DNA of 64,000 nucleotides. It comes from Planococcus halotolerans. GTDB taxonomy: Bacteria; Bacillota; Bacilli; Bacillales_A; Planococcaceae. Under the pieces are notes generated by a model. The model saw only the letters and a list, made by a program, of their open reading frames with translations, was not told the DNA's origin and did not search any database. This document shows, piece after piece, positions 7,237 to 14,896 of the stretch. The stretch covers positions 62,001-126,000 of the forward strand of contig NZ_QLZR01000002.1 in assembly GCF_003289955.1 (NCBI RefSeq), in the 5' to 3' direction. The number at the start of each line of letters is the position of its first letter. Positions within the stretch are counted from its first letter, which is position 1. Both the position numbers and the translations under genes were made by a program.

Positions 7237-9078
7237 TTATTTCTTGCTTGAATTTGAATTGTAGAAGAACTTGGCAGTAATCGAACCGTCTTCGTTTTCC
7301 ACAATATCCGTTACATGGATTCCAGTATCAGCAGGTGTAGCACTCTGCCCTTTCCAGAAGTAATAAGATCCAGTGTGGACATTGCTTGAAACCGGAGTGA
7401 TTTCATCGCCGGACTTGAAGAAATCGGCTGCGTCGCCGCGGTTAAGGTTTTTCTCCAAATCGTATTTGCCGTCAGCCTGCAGCACTGAAAGACCGTAATG
7501 CGTCACTTTTGTGCCGTCAGCAGCTGTTTGGAACTGATTGTACTGGAAGCGTTTGTTCATCCAGTTTTCAACATTATTCGGACGGAATCCAGCTGTCTGG
7601 TAAAGATTGATGATGTTTTCATCCACATGCCAAGCAAGCAGTCCATGCGCATCTTCACCCTGTCTGATCAAGCCCTGGTTGAATCCTTTTTGCTGAACGT
7701 TTTCAAACAGGAAGTATTCAGTGCCGTTTGAACCAGGCACTTCCATCTTCACAATTCCGCTGTCAGCAGATGCTTCATTGACCGGAGGCAATGTAATCGT
7801 CTGTGGCTCATCACCAGGTTTCACGTCAATTGGATCAGCCCATCCAAGGAAAATTTTCGAGAACGGATCAAATAGAGTTGGTGAGTTGCCTGAGTATGCC
7901 GCAGCATCCGGATAACGCATCCACGATCCGCCAGCCATCATTGAATAGTTGCCGACGCCTTCAGAAGAATAAAGTGTGTCATAGAAATCCGGCAAACCTA
8001 AAGCGTGGCCGAATTCATGGGCATATACCCCTGGCTGAGCCGGGAATGGTCCTGTCGCAAGAGACTCATCATAAGAATCCGTCGCTGCATCATAACCCGC
8101 AACGTTACCGCCAATACCTGGCTGGATGTTGTAGTTATTGACGAGCACGCCGTCATATGTCATTTCGTTTTCAATTGTCTGGTCGATCCATTCGTTTTGC
8201 GGAATACCTGCATGGACATCGGCAGGTTGTCCTGTTTCGTAATACTTGCCATAGTACAGTGCACTCAAAAGGCTCCATTTATGAGACCAGAATTGCGCCG
8301 GGTCACGGCTGAATTCTGCGCCGGTTCCTTCATGCACAACAAAGATATTCGGCACTTCGCCGTCAACTGCATATTGGGAGAAGTCAATTTGGTCATCTGC
8401 CGCTTTCAGCAAGTCACGGACAAATTCACCGGTATGCGCATCTCCGTTCGCATTTCCTAGAAGATACTTGCCGTTTTCAGCATAAGTCCCTTCCTGGTCA
8501 AGATAATAGGAAGCGCCTTTTGGCAGCTCGACCCAAGCAAAATCGGTGTTTTCTTTACGCACCAGGTTTACTTTGCCATTGCTCGACTCTTTATAAACAT
8601 TTTGCATGGTGCGGTCGGTTGGGACGGCCACGCCGTTATGTTCTGCATACTGCTTGAACTGTTCCAGTTCATAAGGATTATACTCATCACCAAAAATCAG
8701 GTCTTCATAGTATTCTGCCGGAACCTGGCCGGGCATATCGCCGATTGGTTCATCACCGTCTTTGTATTTCGCCAACAGCACAAGAACCGGTACATCCCCT
8801 TCTGTTACATTATAAGCCGCATGGTTGTCGCCAGGCGCTTCGAATTTCTTGCCATTATTGTTTGCAAGTTTTTCAGCAGGGTCGGCTTTTGAAAGATCGA
8901 TTCCGAGCTCTCTCGCCTTATCTGCAAGCTCCGGTGAAGCCCCGACATAATGGGCCAAGCTTAATTCACTTTTATGGCTGACTTTTTCAACGGCTGAATC
9001 ACCGTGATTTACGCCAGCGAATACTGCGCTGCCCACTAAGGCAAGCGTTATTGCGGATGTAGACAATACTTTCAACAT
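7237..9078 (-). CDS. Secreted M6-family metalloprotease (immune inhibitor A-like)
   Basis: 613 residues. A signal peptide covers the first ~22 residues (ALVGSAVFAG). The catalytic zinc motif HEFGHALGLPD lies near residue 354, and the Met-turn-like GNYSMMAGGSWM follows about 25 residues later, both typical of peptidase family M6. The protein is shorter than full InhA proteins (about 800 residues) and ends soon after the catalytic and beta-rich region, so the C-terminal binding domain seems absent. It should be an extracellular zinc protease. GGGGG lies upstream; ATGs at 9078 and 9081 are both possible, and 9078 has the better spacing. TTGACA is visible on the minus strand about 85 bases upstream, but I see no confident -10. 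Confidence 0.88.
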   Translation of the reverse strand: MLKVLSTSAITLALVGSAVFAGVNHGDSAVEKVSHKSELSLAHYVGASPELADKARELGIDLSKADPAEKLANNNGKKFEAPGDNHAAYNVTEGDVPVLVLLAKYKDGDEPIGDMPGQVPAEYYEDLIFGDEYNPYELEQFKQYAEHNGVAVPTDRTMQNVYKESSNGKVNLVRKENTDFAWVELPKGASYYLDQEGTYAENGKYLLGNANGDAHTGEFVRDLLKAADDQIDFSQYAVDGEVPNIFVVHEGTGAEFSRDPAQFWSHKWSLLSALYYGKYYETGQPADVHAGIPQNEWIDQTIENEMTYDGVLVNNYNIQPGIGGNVAGYDAATDSYDESLATGPFPAQPGVYAHEFGHALGLPDFYDTLYSSEGVGNYSMMAGGSWMRYPDAAAYSGNSPTLFDPFSKIFLGWADPIDVKPGDEPQTITLPPVNEASADSGIVKMEVPGSNGTEYFLFENVQQKGFNQGLIRQGEDAHGLLAWHVDENIINLYQTAGFRPNNVENWMNKRFQYNQFQTAADGTKVTHYGLSVLQADGKYDLEKNLNRGDAADFFKSGDEITPVSSNVHTGSYYFWKGQSATPADTGIHVTDIVENEDGSITAKFFYNSNSSKK

Positions 9079-9380
9079 CATTCGTCCCCCTAAATAATTT
9101 TTTATACTTTTAAATTGTATAAATAATTCAATATATTTTGAATAGGAAGAAAGTGTTGTTTGTCAATTATATACATAGCTCTTTATACTTGTTTTTACTG
9201 ACATAATTAAGAAAACGATGTTGAAATTGGCATATTTGAGCATTTGGAATATATTCTCTTTTTTCAGCCCAGTAATTTTATTATTGAAGCAGGCATAAAA
9301 TAAATGCCCACAGACCAATTTGGTCTGTGCGCTTTACTTTTCTTTAAGTTCTATATTATTTCCGAGTATTTGTATGCCAT
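9079..9380. other. Intergenic region between M6 protease and anti-sigma gene
   Basis: About 300 bases without a gene. It is AT-rich and holds the M6 promoter region (9100-9200) and the anti-sigma terminator at 9296-9340. I see nothing else in it. Confidence 0.6.
9296..9340 (-). terminator. Terminator of the ECF sigma/anti-sigma operon
   Basis: A stem CACAGACCA/TGGTCTGTG with a short ATT loop. U-rich tracts on both strands allow either direction; it lies 40 bases after the anti-sigma stop. Confidence 0.75.
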
Positions 9381-9599
9381 TTATTTTTCGAAAACAAAAT
9401 CCAAAATTTCTTTTATCAACGATCCGGGTACATCCTGGATAGTGAAATCCCGCTGCATCAGTTCGAGTGATTCACAGTATAAATCGATATTTCCCTGACA
9501 CCTTTGACATACATGTAAATGTTCCATTAATCCATTAGCTTCATTTGCTGTACCTTGGTTATTGACATAATCCAATAGATTTTCGCAGTAATTCTCCAT
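9381..9599 (-). CDS. Minimal zinc-finger anti-sigma factor
   Basis: 72 residues. It carries a zinc-binding anti-sigma (ZAS/zf-HC2) pattern: a Cys near the N-terminus (MENYCENLLDYVN) and HVCQRC around residues 29-34. No membrane segment follows, so unlike most ECF anti-sigmas it seems to be a soluble stub; a redox or ligand signal could act on the zinc site directly (inference). GGAG lies 10 bases before the ATG, inside the sigma gene's last codons. The two genes are separated by two bases. Confidence 0.72.
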   Translation of the reverse strand: MENYCENLLDYVNNQGTANEANGLMEHLHVCQRCQGNIDLYCESLELMQRDFTIQDVPGSLIKEILDFVFEK

Positions 9600-9601
9600 A
9601 G

Positions 9602-10156
9602 CTACCGATCTCCATTTCCTATTTGTCTTCGCAATTTCATCAATGATTGATGCAGCCGGCTTTTGATAGTCCCTATCGGTTCCCTTTCAATCTCAGAAAT
9701 CTCCTTGAGTGTATAGCCCTTCCAATAGAAGAGATTGATGGTGCGAAGTTGAGCTTCAGTCAAGTGCTTTTTGGCTTCGTCAATCTCTTGGCTGTCGAGC
9801 AGCTGATCTATTTCAGTGGCATGATTTTCATCTTCCAGCAACCGTTCGTCAGTTAAAGTACGATCATTTCGAAGATGCGCACGTTCTTTTCTGAAATAAT
9901 CGATACAGACATTTCTGGATATCGTCAGCAGCCAGTTGATGAAACTGCCTTTTGACTCATCATAAGAACTGCCAGTCGTCCACAGTTTAAGAAAAATCAG
10001 CTGACTGATTTCCTTTGTTTTCTCGGTATTCTCTCCGCAAAATTTAAATACAAAACTATAGACCAGTTTGATGTAGCGGTCATATAATTCTTCCAAAGCA
10101 GGCCGGTGTTTTTGAGAAACCAGCTCCATCAATTCACTGTCACTTTTACATTTCAT
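9602..10156 (-). CDS. ECF RNA polymerase sigma factor
   Basis: 184 residues with sigma-70 region 2 (LYDRYIKLVYSFVFKF..FLKLWTT..FINWLLTISRNVCIDYFRKER) and region 4 (LTEAQLRTINLFYWKGYTLKEISEIEREPIGTIKSRLHQSLMKLRR). The ATG at 10156 has GGAGAAGGTGG upstream; a TTG 20 codons earlier has no ribosome site. It is followed immediately by a small anti-sigma gene and is divergent from a lipoprotein gene at 10396, a likely target. Confidence 0.9.
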   Translation of the reverse strand: MKCKSDSELMELVSQKHRPALEELYDRYIKLVYSFVFKFCGENTEKTKEISQLIFLKLWTTGSSYDESKGSFINWLLTISRNVCIDYFRKERAHLRNDRTLTDERLLEDENHATEIDQLLDSQEIDEAKKHLTEAQLRTINLFYWKGYTLKEISEIEREPIGTIKSRLHQSLMKLRRQIGNGDR

Positions 10157-10395
10157 TTGAACGGCCACCTTCTCCCGGCTGTGTCTCGTAAAATCAATAA
10201 AAGTCCTAGTTTTCAAAATAAATTTTGTAAATTATAAAACCGTATCAGTTTTTATTGCGTTACCTATAATATAGAGAAAAATTTGAGAAAGGGGAAATTT
10301 TTATAAGCCAGACTATCTTATGCCGCTCATTGTCATCGAACCTGCTGCCTGATCTTCTCCCGCCAATTGGACATTAATCAAAAGGAGTGGCGAAA

Positions 10396-10884
10396 ATGGA
10401 AAAACGGTTGTTTCTTTTCTTTGTAATTTCCATGTTAACGCTATTGACTGCATGCGGCAATGGCCAGGAAGACTCCACGGAAGGATATTCCGCTCCTTCC
10501 GATAAACCAGATGAACCGGTAGTTACGGGGGAAGTACAGGAGCTGCAAGAGTTGGAAAGTGAAGCGACAGGACCATATCTGGCCGATTCGGAAGGAATGG
10601 CATTGTATTATTTTACCGAGGACGAATTGGATACCAGCAACTGCACCGGCGATTGCCTCGTGAACTGGCCAGCGTTTACAGCAGAAGAAGTTGAAGTGCC
10701 GGAAGGTTACGACAGAGAGGTATTCAATACGATCACTCGGGATGACAACGGCGAAGAACAAGTGACGTACAAAGGCTACCCCCTCTATTACTTCATTAAC
10801 GACACGGCTGAAGGTGATGTAAACGGCCAGGGGGTGAACGATGCCTGGTTTACTGTCAATAACATGACGGAGTTTCCCGAATGA
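10396..10884 (+). CDS. YxFWYxxD-repeat lipoprotein
   Basis: 162 residues. Lipobox LTAC at about residue 18 follows a short basic/hydrophobic signal. The mature part has two copies of the secreted-repeat motif, LYYFTEDELDTSNCTGDC and LYYFINDTAEGDVNGQG.NDAWFTV, characteristic of COG4315 lipoproteins of unknown function. The ATG at 10396 is preferred because AAAGGAG overlaps the upstream GTG but lies 8 bases from the ATG. It is divergent from the ECF sigma gene. The two cysteines in the first motif might form a disulfide. Confidence 0.85.
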   Translation: MEKRLFLFFVISMLTLLTACGNGQEDSTEGYSAPSDKPDEPVVTGEVQELQELESEATGPYLADSEGMALYYFTEDELDTSNCTGDCLVNWPAFTAEEVEVPEGYDREVFNTITRDDNGEEQVTYKGYPLYYFINDTAEGDVNGQGVNDAWFTVNNMTEFPE

Positions 10885-10903
10885 GATTAGCTTGAATAGA
10901 GTT

Positions 10904-10935
10904 GCCGCTGTTCAGAAATCGAACAGCGGCTTTTT
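10904..10935 (+). terminator. Terminator of the YxFWYxxD lipoprotein gene
   Basis: A perfect 10-bp stem GCCGCTGTTC/GAACAGCGGC followed by TTTTT. Confidence 0.9.
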
Positions 10936-10974
10936 GCATGCCTTACAGGTTTATAAGCTCTTCTTCCATATAAT

Positions 10975-11003
10975 TTGGTCATTTTGTATACACAGGATAT
11001 AAT
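10975..11003 (+). promoter_or_regulatory. SigA promoter of the Bax-inhibitor-like gene
   Basis: TTGGTC (10975-10980), a 17-base spacer and TATAAT (10998-11003), 37 bases upstream of the start codon. Confidence 0.6.
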
Positions 11004-11040
11004 GGAATATGCTCGTTAGAAAATGAAGAGGTGAAGATTT

Positions 11041-11775
11041 TTGAGAAGCGGAAATCCAAGTTTGAAAAAAGAAGCATTTGAAAAATTCGATACAATCGGC
11101 TCTGGCCAGACAATGACCATCGGGGGAACTGTCAACAAGACATTCATTCTAATACTGCTGGTGTTGGCTACATTCGTCTATTCCTGGAACCAGTTTGTTG
11201 AAAATCCTGGCAGTGTTTTGCCACTGATATTAATAGGTGCAATCGGCGGCCTGATTGTGGCATTGATCACCATCTTTGTGCCGAAGATTTCACCGTTTAC
11301 AGCTCCACTTTATGCCTTGCTCGAAGGGTTATTCCTTGGTGCGATATCCGCGCAATACGAAGCTCAATACGGCGGAATCGTATTTCAGGCTGTGATGCTG
11401 ACAATCGCAGTGCTGCTGAGTTTGCTGCTGCTCTATAAATCCGGCTTGATCAAAGTTACCCAGAACTTCAGAATGGGCGTCGTTGCTGCAACAGGAGCCA
11501 TATTCCTTGTCTATATCATTTCGTTCATCGGCGGATTCTTCGGATTCAATATTCCCTATTTGCACGATTCATCACCGATCGGCATCGCTATCAGCGTTGT
11601 CATCGTCATAGTCGCTGCGTTGAATCTTGTGCTCGATTTCGATTATATCGAAAACGCTGCGGGCAGCCGTGTACCAAAATACTTCGAATGGTACGGAGCG
11701 TTCGGCCTGCTCATCACGTTAGTCTGGCTTTACCTGGAAATACTTCGCTTGCTGTCGAAAATCCGCAGCAGGTAA
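11041..11775 (+). CDS. Bax inhibitor-1/YccA-like membrane protein
   Basis: 244 residues with seven hydrophobic segments and the spacing of the COG4760 branch of Bax inhibitor-1/YccA proteins (an N-terminal ~35-residue soluble stretch with MTIGGTVNKT, then FTAPLYALLEGLFLGAIS and a C-terminal LDFDYIENAAG). The LDFDYIE aspartates match the conserved pair linked to pH-sensitive calcium leak in the family. It starts with TTG, with AGAGGTGA upstream. It stands alone between a promoter and a terminator. Confidence 0.85.
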   Translation: MRSGNPSLKKEAFEKFDTIGSGQTMTIGGTVNKTFILILLVLATFVYSWNQFVENPGSVLPLILIGAIGGLIVALITIFVPKISPFTAPLYALLEGLFLGAISAQYEAQYGGIVFQAVMLTIAVLLSLLLLYKSGLIKVTQNFRMGVVAATGAIFLVYIISFIGGFFGFNIPYLHDSSPIGIAISVVIVIVAALNLVLDFDYIENAAGSRVPKYFEWYGAFGLLITLVWLYLEILRLLSKIRSR

Positions 11776-11795
11776 AGCAACTCAATAAAACAAGC

Positions 11796-11835
11796 AAAAA
11801 AGCCGGTTAGAATTTAAAATTCTAATCGGCTTTTT
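11796..11835. terminator. Bidirectional terminator
   Basis: AAAAAGCCGGTTAGAATT..AATTCTAATCGGCTTTTT is a near-perfect inverted repeat with A/T tracts on both sides. It serves the convergent Bax-inhibitor-like and DUF421 genes. Confidence 0.88.
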
Positions 11836-11839
11836 CTCA

Positions 11840-12373
11840 TTATTTGTCCTGTTTTGGGCTTTTAACATCCACCAGTGTATCTCCGGCTCCTGCTTCGCTT
11901 TTAGGAATGATCGATAATTGGCCGTTCCCCTCCAACACGATTGCTTCGATTTTTTCCATGGTCCCAATACCTTGCTGACGGACGGCATTTCTGATTTCAC
12001 TCTTCAGCACCCGCTCTTTCTCCAGATTTTCTTCGCAATAATCATCGTTATAGTAAAGAAAAGTCGGCGTCGGGTTGATGACTGCTCCAAATTTTTTCGA
12101 CTTCATTTCCATCACTGCAATGAGTAACTGTATAAAAGTCAGCATCCCGAGGACGAATGCCCCTTCTGTAAAAGAGATCTTATCTGTCAGGAGAATGGTT
12201 GCAATCGTTGAACCATAGGCTACCGATATAATTACATCAAACATATTGTATTGGAACATGGTCCGTTTTCCGGAAAGACGCATGATCAAAATAAGATACG
12301 CGTATATAAGGATCGACATGATAACAATCCGTAAAGGAGCTTTCCAGCCATCAAACAATAATGAATCCAGCAA
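11840..12373 (-). CDS. DUF421/YetF-like membrane protein
   Basis: 177 residues with three N-terminal membrane segments followed by a cytosolic domain. The motif MRLSGKRTMFQYNMFDVIISVAYGSTIATILL is typical of DUF421 proteins, and the later LKSEIRNAVRQQGIGTMEKIEAIVLEGNGQLSII is the conserved soluble part. I chose a TTG at 12373 because GGAGGAG lies 8 bases upstream; ATGs at 12415 and 12418 lack a ribosome site. No biochemical function is known to me. Confidence 0.8.
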   Translation of the reverse strand: MLDSLLFDGWKAPLRIVIMSILIYAYLILIMRLSGKRTMFQYNMFDVIISVAYGSTIATILLTDKISFTEGAFVLGMLTFIQLLIAVMEMKSKKFGAVINPTPTFLYYNDDYCEENLEKERVLKSEIRNAVRQQGIGTMEKIEAIVLEGNGQLSIIPKSEAGAGDTLVDVKSPKQDK

Positions 12374-12569
12374 AGTTACCACTCCTCCGGGAACGACATA
12401 GTTGCACTTCGGCATCAAACAGGAATCGACGGCGACTGCTCAGAGCCGCGAACATATTTGTACCATTTAGTTACCCATATTTTAGAAAAAGAAACTTCAT
12501 GTAAGAAAGTGGGTTTCTGCTCGTTGAAGATACTTCATCAATGCGCTGGTTAAGGATGGGGGGGATTTT

Positions 12570-12616
12570 TATTAAAAAATAGAAGCAGCAGCTCTTTGTG
12601 AGCATACTGCTTTTTT
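12570..12616 (-). terminator. Probable terminator of the DUF1643 gene
   Basis: On the minus strand AAGCAG..GCTC pairs imperfectly with GAGC..CTGCTT and is followed by a TTCTATTTTTT tract, about 50 bases after the stop. The rest of 12374-12667 holds only the DUF421 upstream region. Confidence 0.6.
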
Positions 12617-12667
12617 CAACAGTTCATTTCGAATCAGCAAAAACGACCAAGCCATGAAATAAGAAGC

Positions 12668-13336
12668 TCAAACCACTTTCGTTGCTCCTTTCAACTGCTC
12701 TTCCATATCATCCAGCCATTTGATGCATTTTGTTCGGAGCCACGGGAATGGATGATAGTAAAGCGGTTGCTTATTATATGGAATACCCGTAACTTCTCCA
12801 AGTTCTGATAACACGGTATAGGCTTCTTCCGCAGCGCCGGTAATTTCTTGTTTGGTTCCCCAACCTGCAATAATATGGTCTGTACCTTCCACAATGTCTA
12901 ACAATTCAGGATAGCGGTCAATGGAAAAGATGCTGTGGCGGCTGTCGCGATGAGTCCTCATTAACTTCTGGCCATCCAGATACTCATTGAATTTTCCGGT
13001 CCGCAAATCTGTCAGATTGATGATCTGGACATGATTCCACTCCATCCGCTCCATCAGGCGCATCAGCTGAAACATCGTGTTATCAGGTGTGGCCGGCAAG
13101 ATCGGCAGTATATCCACCTCCCCCGTTAAAAAGGGTATGGCATCTTCACCATCGACTGGCAGACTTTTTCCGGGATTCAGCAGAACAAACAATGCATCGG
13201 TTCCATCTGTAAAGGATCCTTTCCTGCGAATGTAAGCGACACTTCTGCAAAAGTGACTTACATTGTTCGTCAATAATCTGTAGAAGACCCCCTCTGTTAA
13301 AAAAATCGTCTCCAATTCCTTTGCTGATTGAAACAT
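12668..13336 (-). CDS. DUF1643-like protein
   Basis: 222 residues. The pattern FVLLNPGKS, NHVQIINLTDLR and DHIIAGWG resembles DUF1643 proteins (LNPS...N...AWG), which are often found beside accessory genes and have unknown function. No signal peptide or membrane segment. AAGGAGG lies 6 bases upstream of the ATG. It is flanked by unrelated genes on both sides. Confidence 0.7.
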   Translation of the reverse strand: MFQSAKELETIFLTEGVFYRLLTNNVSHFCRSVAYIRRKGSFTDGTDALFVLLNPGKSLPVDGEDAIPFLTGEVDILPILPATPDNTMFQLMRLMERMEWNHVQIINLTDLRTGKFNEYLDGQKLMRTHRDSRHSIFSIDRYPELLDIVEGTDHIIAGWGTKQEITGAAEEAYTVLSELGEVTGIPYNKQPLYYHPFPWLRTKCIKWLDDMEEQLKGATKVV

Positions 13337-13502
13337 AAAATTCCTCCTTCAGTTTTTTTAACTTAATTGAAGAAGCATCCGTTGAATGAGCGGCAAAGAA
13401 ATCCGCCATTCCATATCTGAGTAAAAACATCATAACAAATAGAACGTATGTTTGCAAATTATAATTAAACAATTCAGAAAATAAATGCATTAGAACAATT
13501 TA

Positions 13503-13548
13503 AAAAAGAAAAAGCCGGCTTGCGCGTTGTTAACGCCAAGCCAGCTTC
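13503..13548 (-). terminator. Terminator of the fabG-like/SCP2 operon
   Basis: On the minus strand AAGCTGGCTTGGCGTT pairs with AACGCGCAAGCCGGCTT (two mismatches), followed by TTTCTTTTTT, just past the SCP2 stop. Confidence 0.82.
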
Positions 13549-13567
13549 AGTCAACCTGAAAAACTTT

Positions 13568-13906
13568 TTAGATATCCAACTCGTATTTCTTCACAATGCT
13601 TTCAAGCTTTAACGCTTTGGTCATGTCGCCGTCAATCTTCAATTTGCCGGTCATAAACGCCGTCATGCCGTTCAGTTTTCCTGCCAGGAACTTCTGAAAA
13701 TTATCGTACGACATTTTCAGTGTGCAATCCGCATCCACTTCTGCATCCGATAAAAGCTCAGCTTTACCATCTTTCAACTGCAGCTGATATGCTTCCCCGT
13801 CAATCACAAATTTATAAATCGTATCCATGCCTGAAATCGGCTCAGGATTATTATTAATTTCCTTTTCAATTTGCTGCATCGTTTCATTCAACGTAGTCAT
13901 TGCCAT
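13568..13906 (-). CDS. SCP2 sterol-binding-domain protein
   Basis: 112 residues, a single SCP2-fold lipid-binding domain with the typical DCTLKMSYDNFQKFLAGKLNGMTAFMTGKLKIDGDMTKALKL block. In bacteria such small proteins are thought to carry acyl or other lipid ligands and often sit beside beta-oxidation or reductase genes. The gene lies 25 bases after the SDR gene and is probably co-transcribed. The ATG at 13906 has AAGGGG 9 bases upstream; nearby ATGs at 13915 and 13900 are alternatives. Confidence 0.85.
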   Translation of the reverse strand: MAMTTLNETMQQIEKEINNNPEPISGMDTIYKFVIDGEAYQLQLKDGKAELLSDAEVDADCTLKMSYDNFQKFLAGKLNGMTAFMTGKLKIDGDMTKALKLESIVKKYELDI

Positions 13907-13931
13907 TCTCTTCATCCCCTTGTGAAATTTA

Positions 13932-14666
13932 TTAAACCATCAAAAATCCGCCGTTGACCTGGATGCATTCACCATTGACGAAACTGGAATCATCCGAAGC
14001 CAAGAAACGCGCAACAGACGCCACCTCGGATGTATCCCCTAGGCGCCCCGCTGGCGTAAGCATCAAAGCCATCATCTGAATATTCTCCGGCAGATCCTTG
14101 GTCATCTCAGTATCGATTTGTCCAGGCGCAATCGCATTTACCGTAATATTCTTACCGCCATTTTCCTTTGCCAGCGTTTTTGTGAAACCCAGAACACCGG
14201 CTTTCGACGCACTGTAATTGGCCTGGCCGGCATTCCCCCAGCTGGAAACTGAAGAAATGTTGACGATTTTCCCGTACTCCTGTTTCCGCATCGCCGGTAT
14301 AACCGCCTGGCATGTATGGAACATCGAAGTCAAGTTGACATCCATCACCGAATGCCATTGCGCTTCTGTCATCTTATGAAAAATCGCATCACGGGTGATG
14401 CCTGCATTATTAACCAGGATATCAATCTTTTCGAAGCGGCTGTAAATTTCTTCGAAAACCCGTTTCACCAGTTCCCCGTCCGTCACATCACATTCGAAAG
14501 CCACAACCTGATCTCCTGCTGTCTGCCATCTCTCTCTCAGTTTGTCGCCATTGACGTCCAGTGCTGCCACCTTAACGCCCTCTGCAACGAAACGCTCAAC
14601 AATCGCAGCTCCAATTCCTTGAGCTGCACCAGTGACTACTGCAACTTTGCTTTGCAAATAAACCAT
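13932..14666 (-). CDS. SDR-family 3-oxoacyl/acetoacetyl reductase (FabG-like)
   Basis: 244 residues. The NAD(P) motif TGAAQGIG, NNAG, the catalytic serine in NISSV, the YSASK motif (YxxxK) and the C-terminal INGECIQVNGG-like end are all present, as in FabG/PhaB-type reductases. AAAAGGGG directly abuts the ATG at 14666, so the TTG at 14657 (9-base spacing) may be the true start. With the SCP2 gene downstream it may act on acyl-thioester substrates, but it could serve another oxidoreductase role. It is divergent from the GPH symporter gene across a palindromic operator. Confidence 0.85.
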   Translation of the reverse strand: MVYLQSKVAVVTGAAQGIGAAIVERFVAEGVKVAALDVNGDKLRERWQTAGDQVVAFECDVTDGELVKRVFEEIYSRFEKIDILVNNAGITRDAIFHKMTEAQWHSVMDVNLTSMFHTCQAVIPAMRKQEYGKIVNISSVSSWGNAGQANYSASKAGVLGFTKTLAKENGGKNITVNAIAPGQIDTEMTKDLPENIQMMALMLTPAGRLGDTSEVASVARFLASDDSSFVNGECIQVNGGFLMV

Positions 14667-14805
14667 CCCCTTTTTCTCTCTGTGTAACACTAAAAGTAAA
14701 GCCATTAAAAAGGTGCCTCTTACCAATTCTATTCAAAACTGGATGATTCCTCTTCTTTACAGAATTATTGCCTGCAGCCGGATTCTTTTCTTCTAAAATA
14801 AGCGA

Positions 14806-14834
14806 TTGAATTTTCCGAAAATAAAACATACAAT
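14806..14834 (+). promoter_or_regulatory. SigA promoter of the GPH symporter gene
   Basis: TTGAAT (14806-14811), a 17-base spacer and TACAAT (14829-14834). The expected transcription start near 14841 falls at the edge of the adjacent palindrome. Confidence 0.6.
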
Positions 14835-14841
14835 AAATTAT

Positions 14842-14859
14842 ATACTAACCGGTTGGTAT
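14842..14859. promoter_or_regulatory. Palindromic operator candidate
   Basis: ATACTAACCGGTTGGTAT is an 18-bp palindrome with one mismatched pair. The shape (ATACnAACCGGTTnGTAT) is typical of TetR-family operators. It lies at the predicted start site of the symporter gene and upstream of the divergent reductase gene. Confidence 0.55.
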
Positions 14860-14896
14860 GCTGTTGGCAACCATTAGTAAAAAGGGGGAGAGCAGA

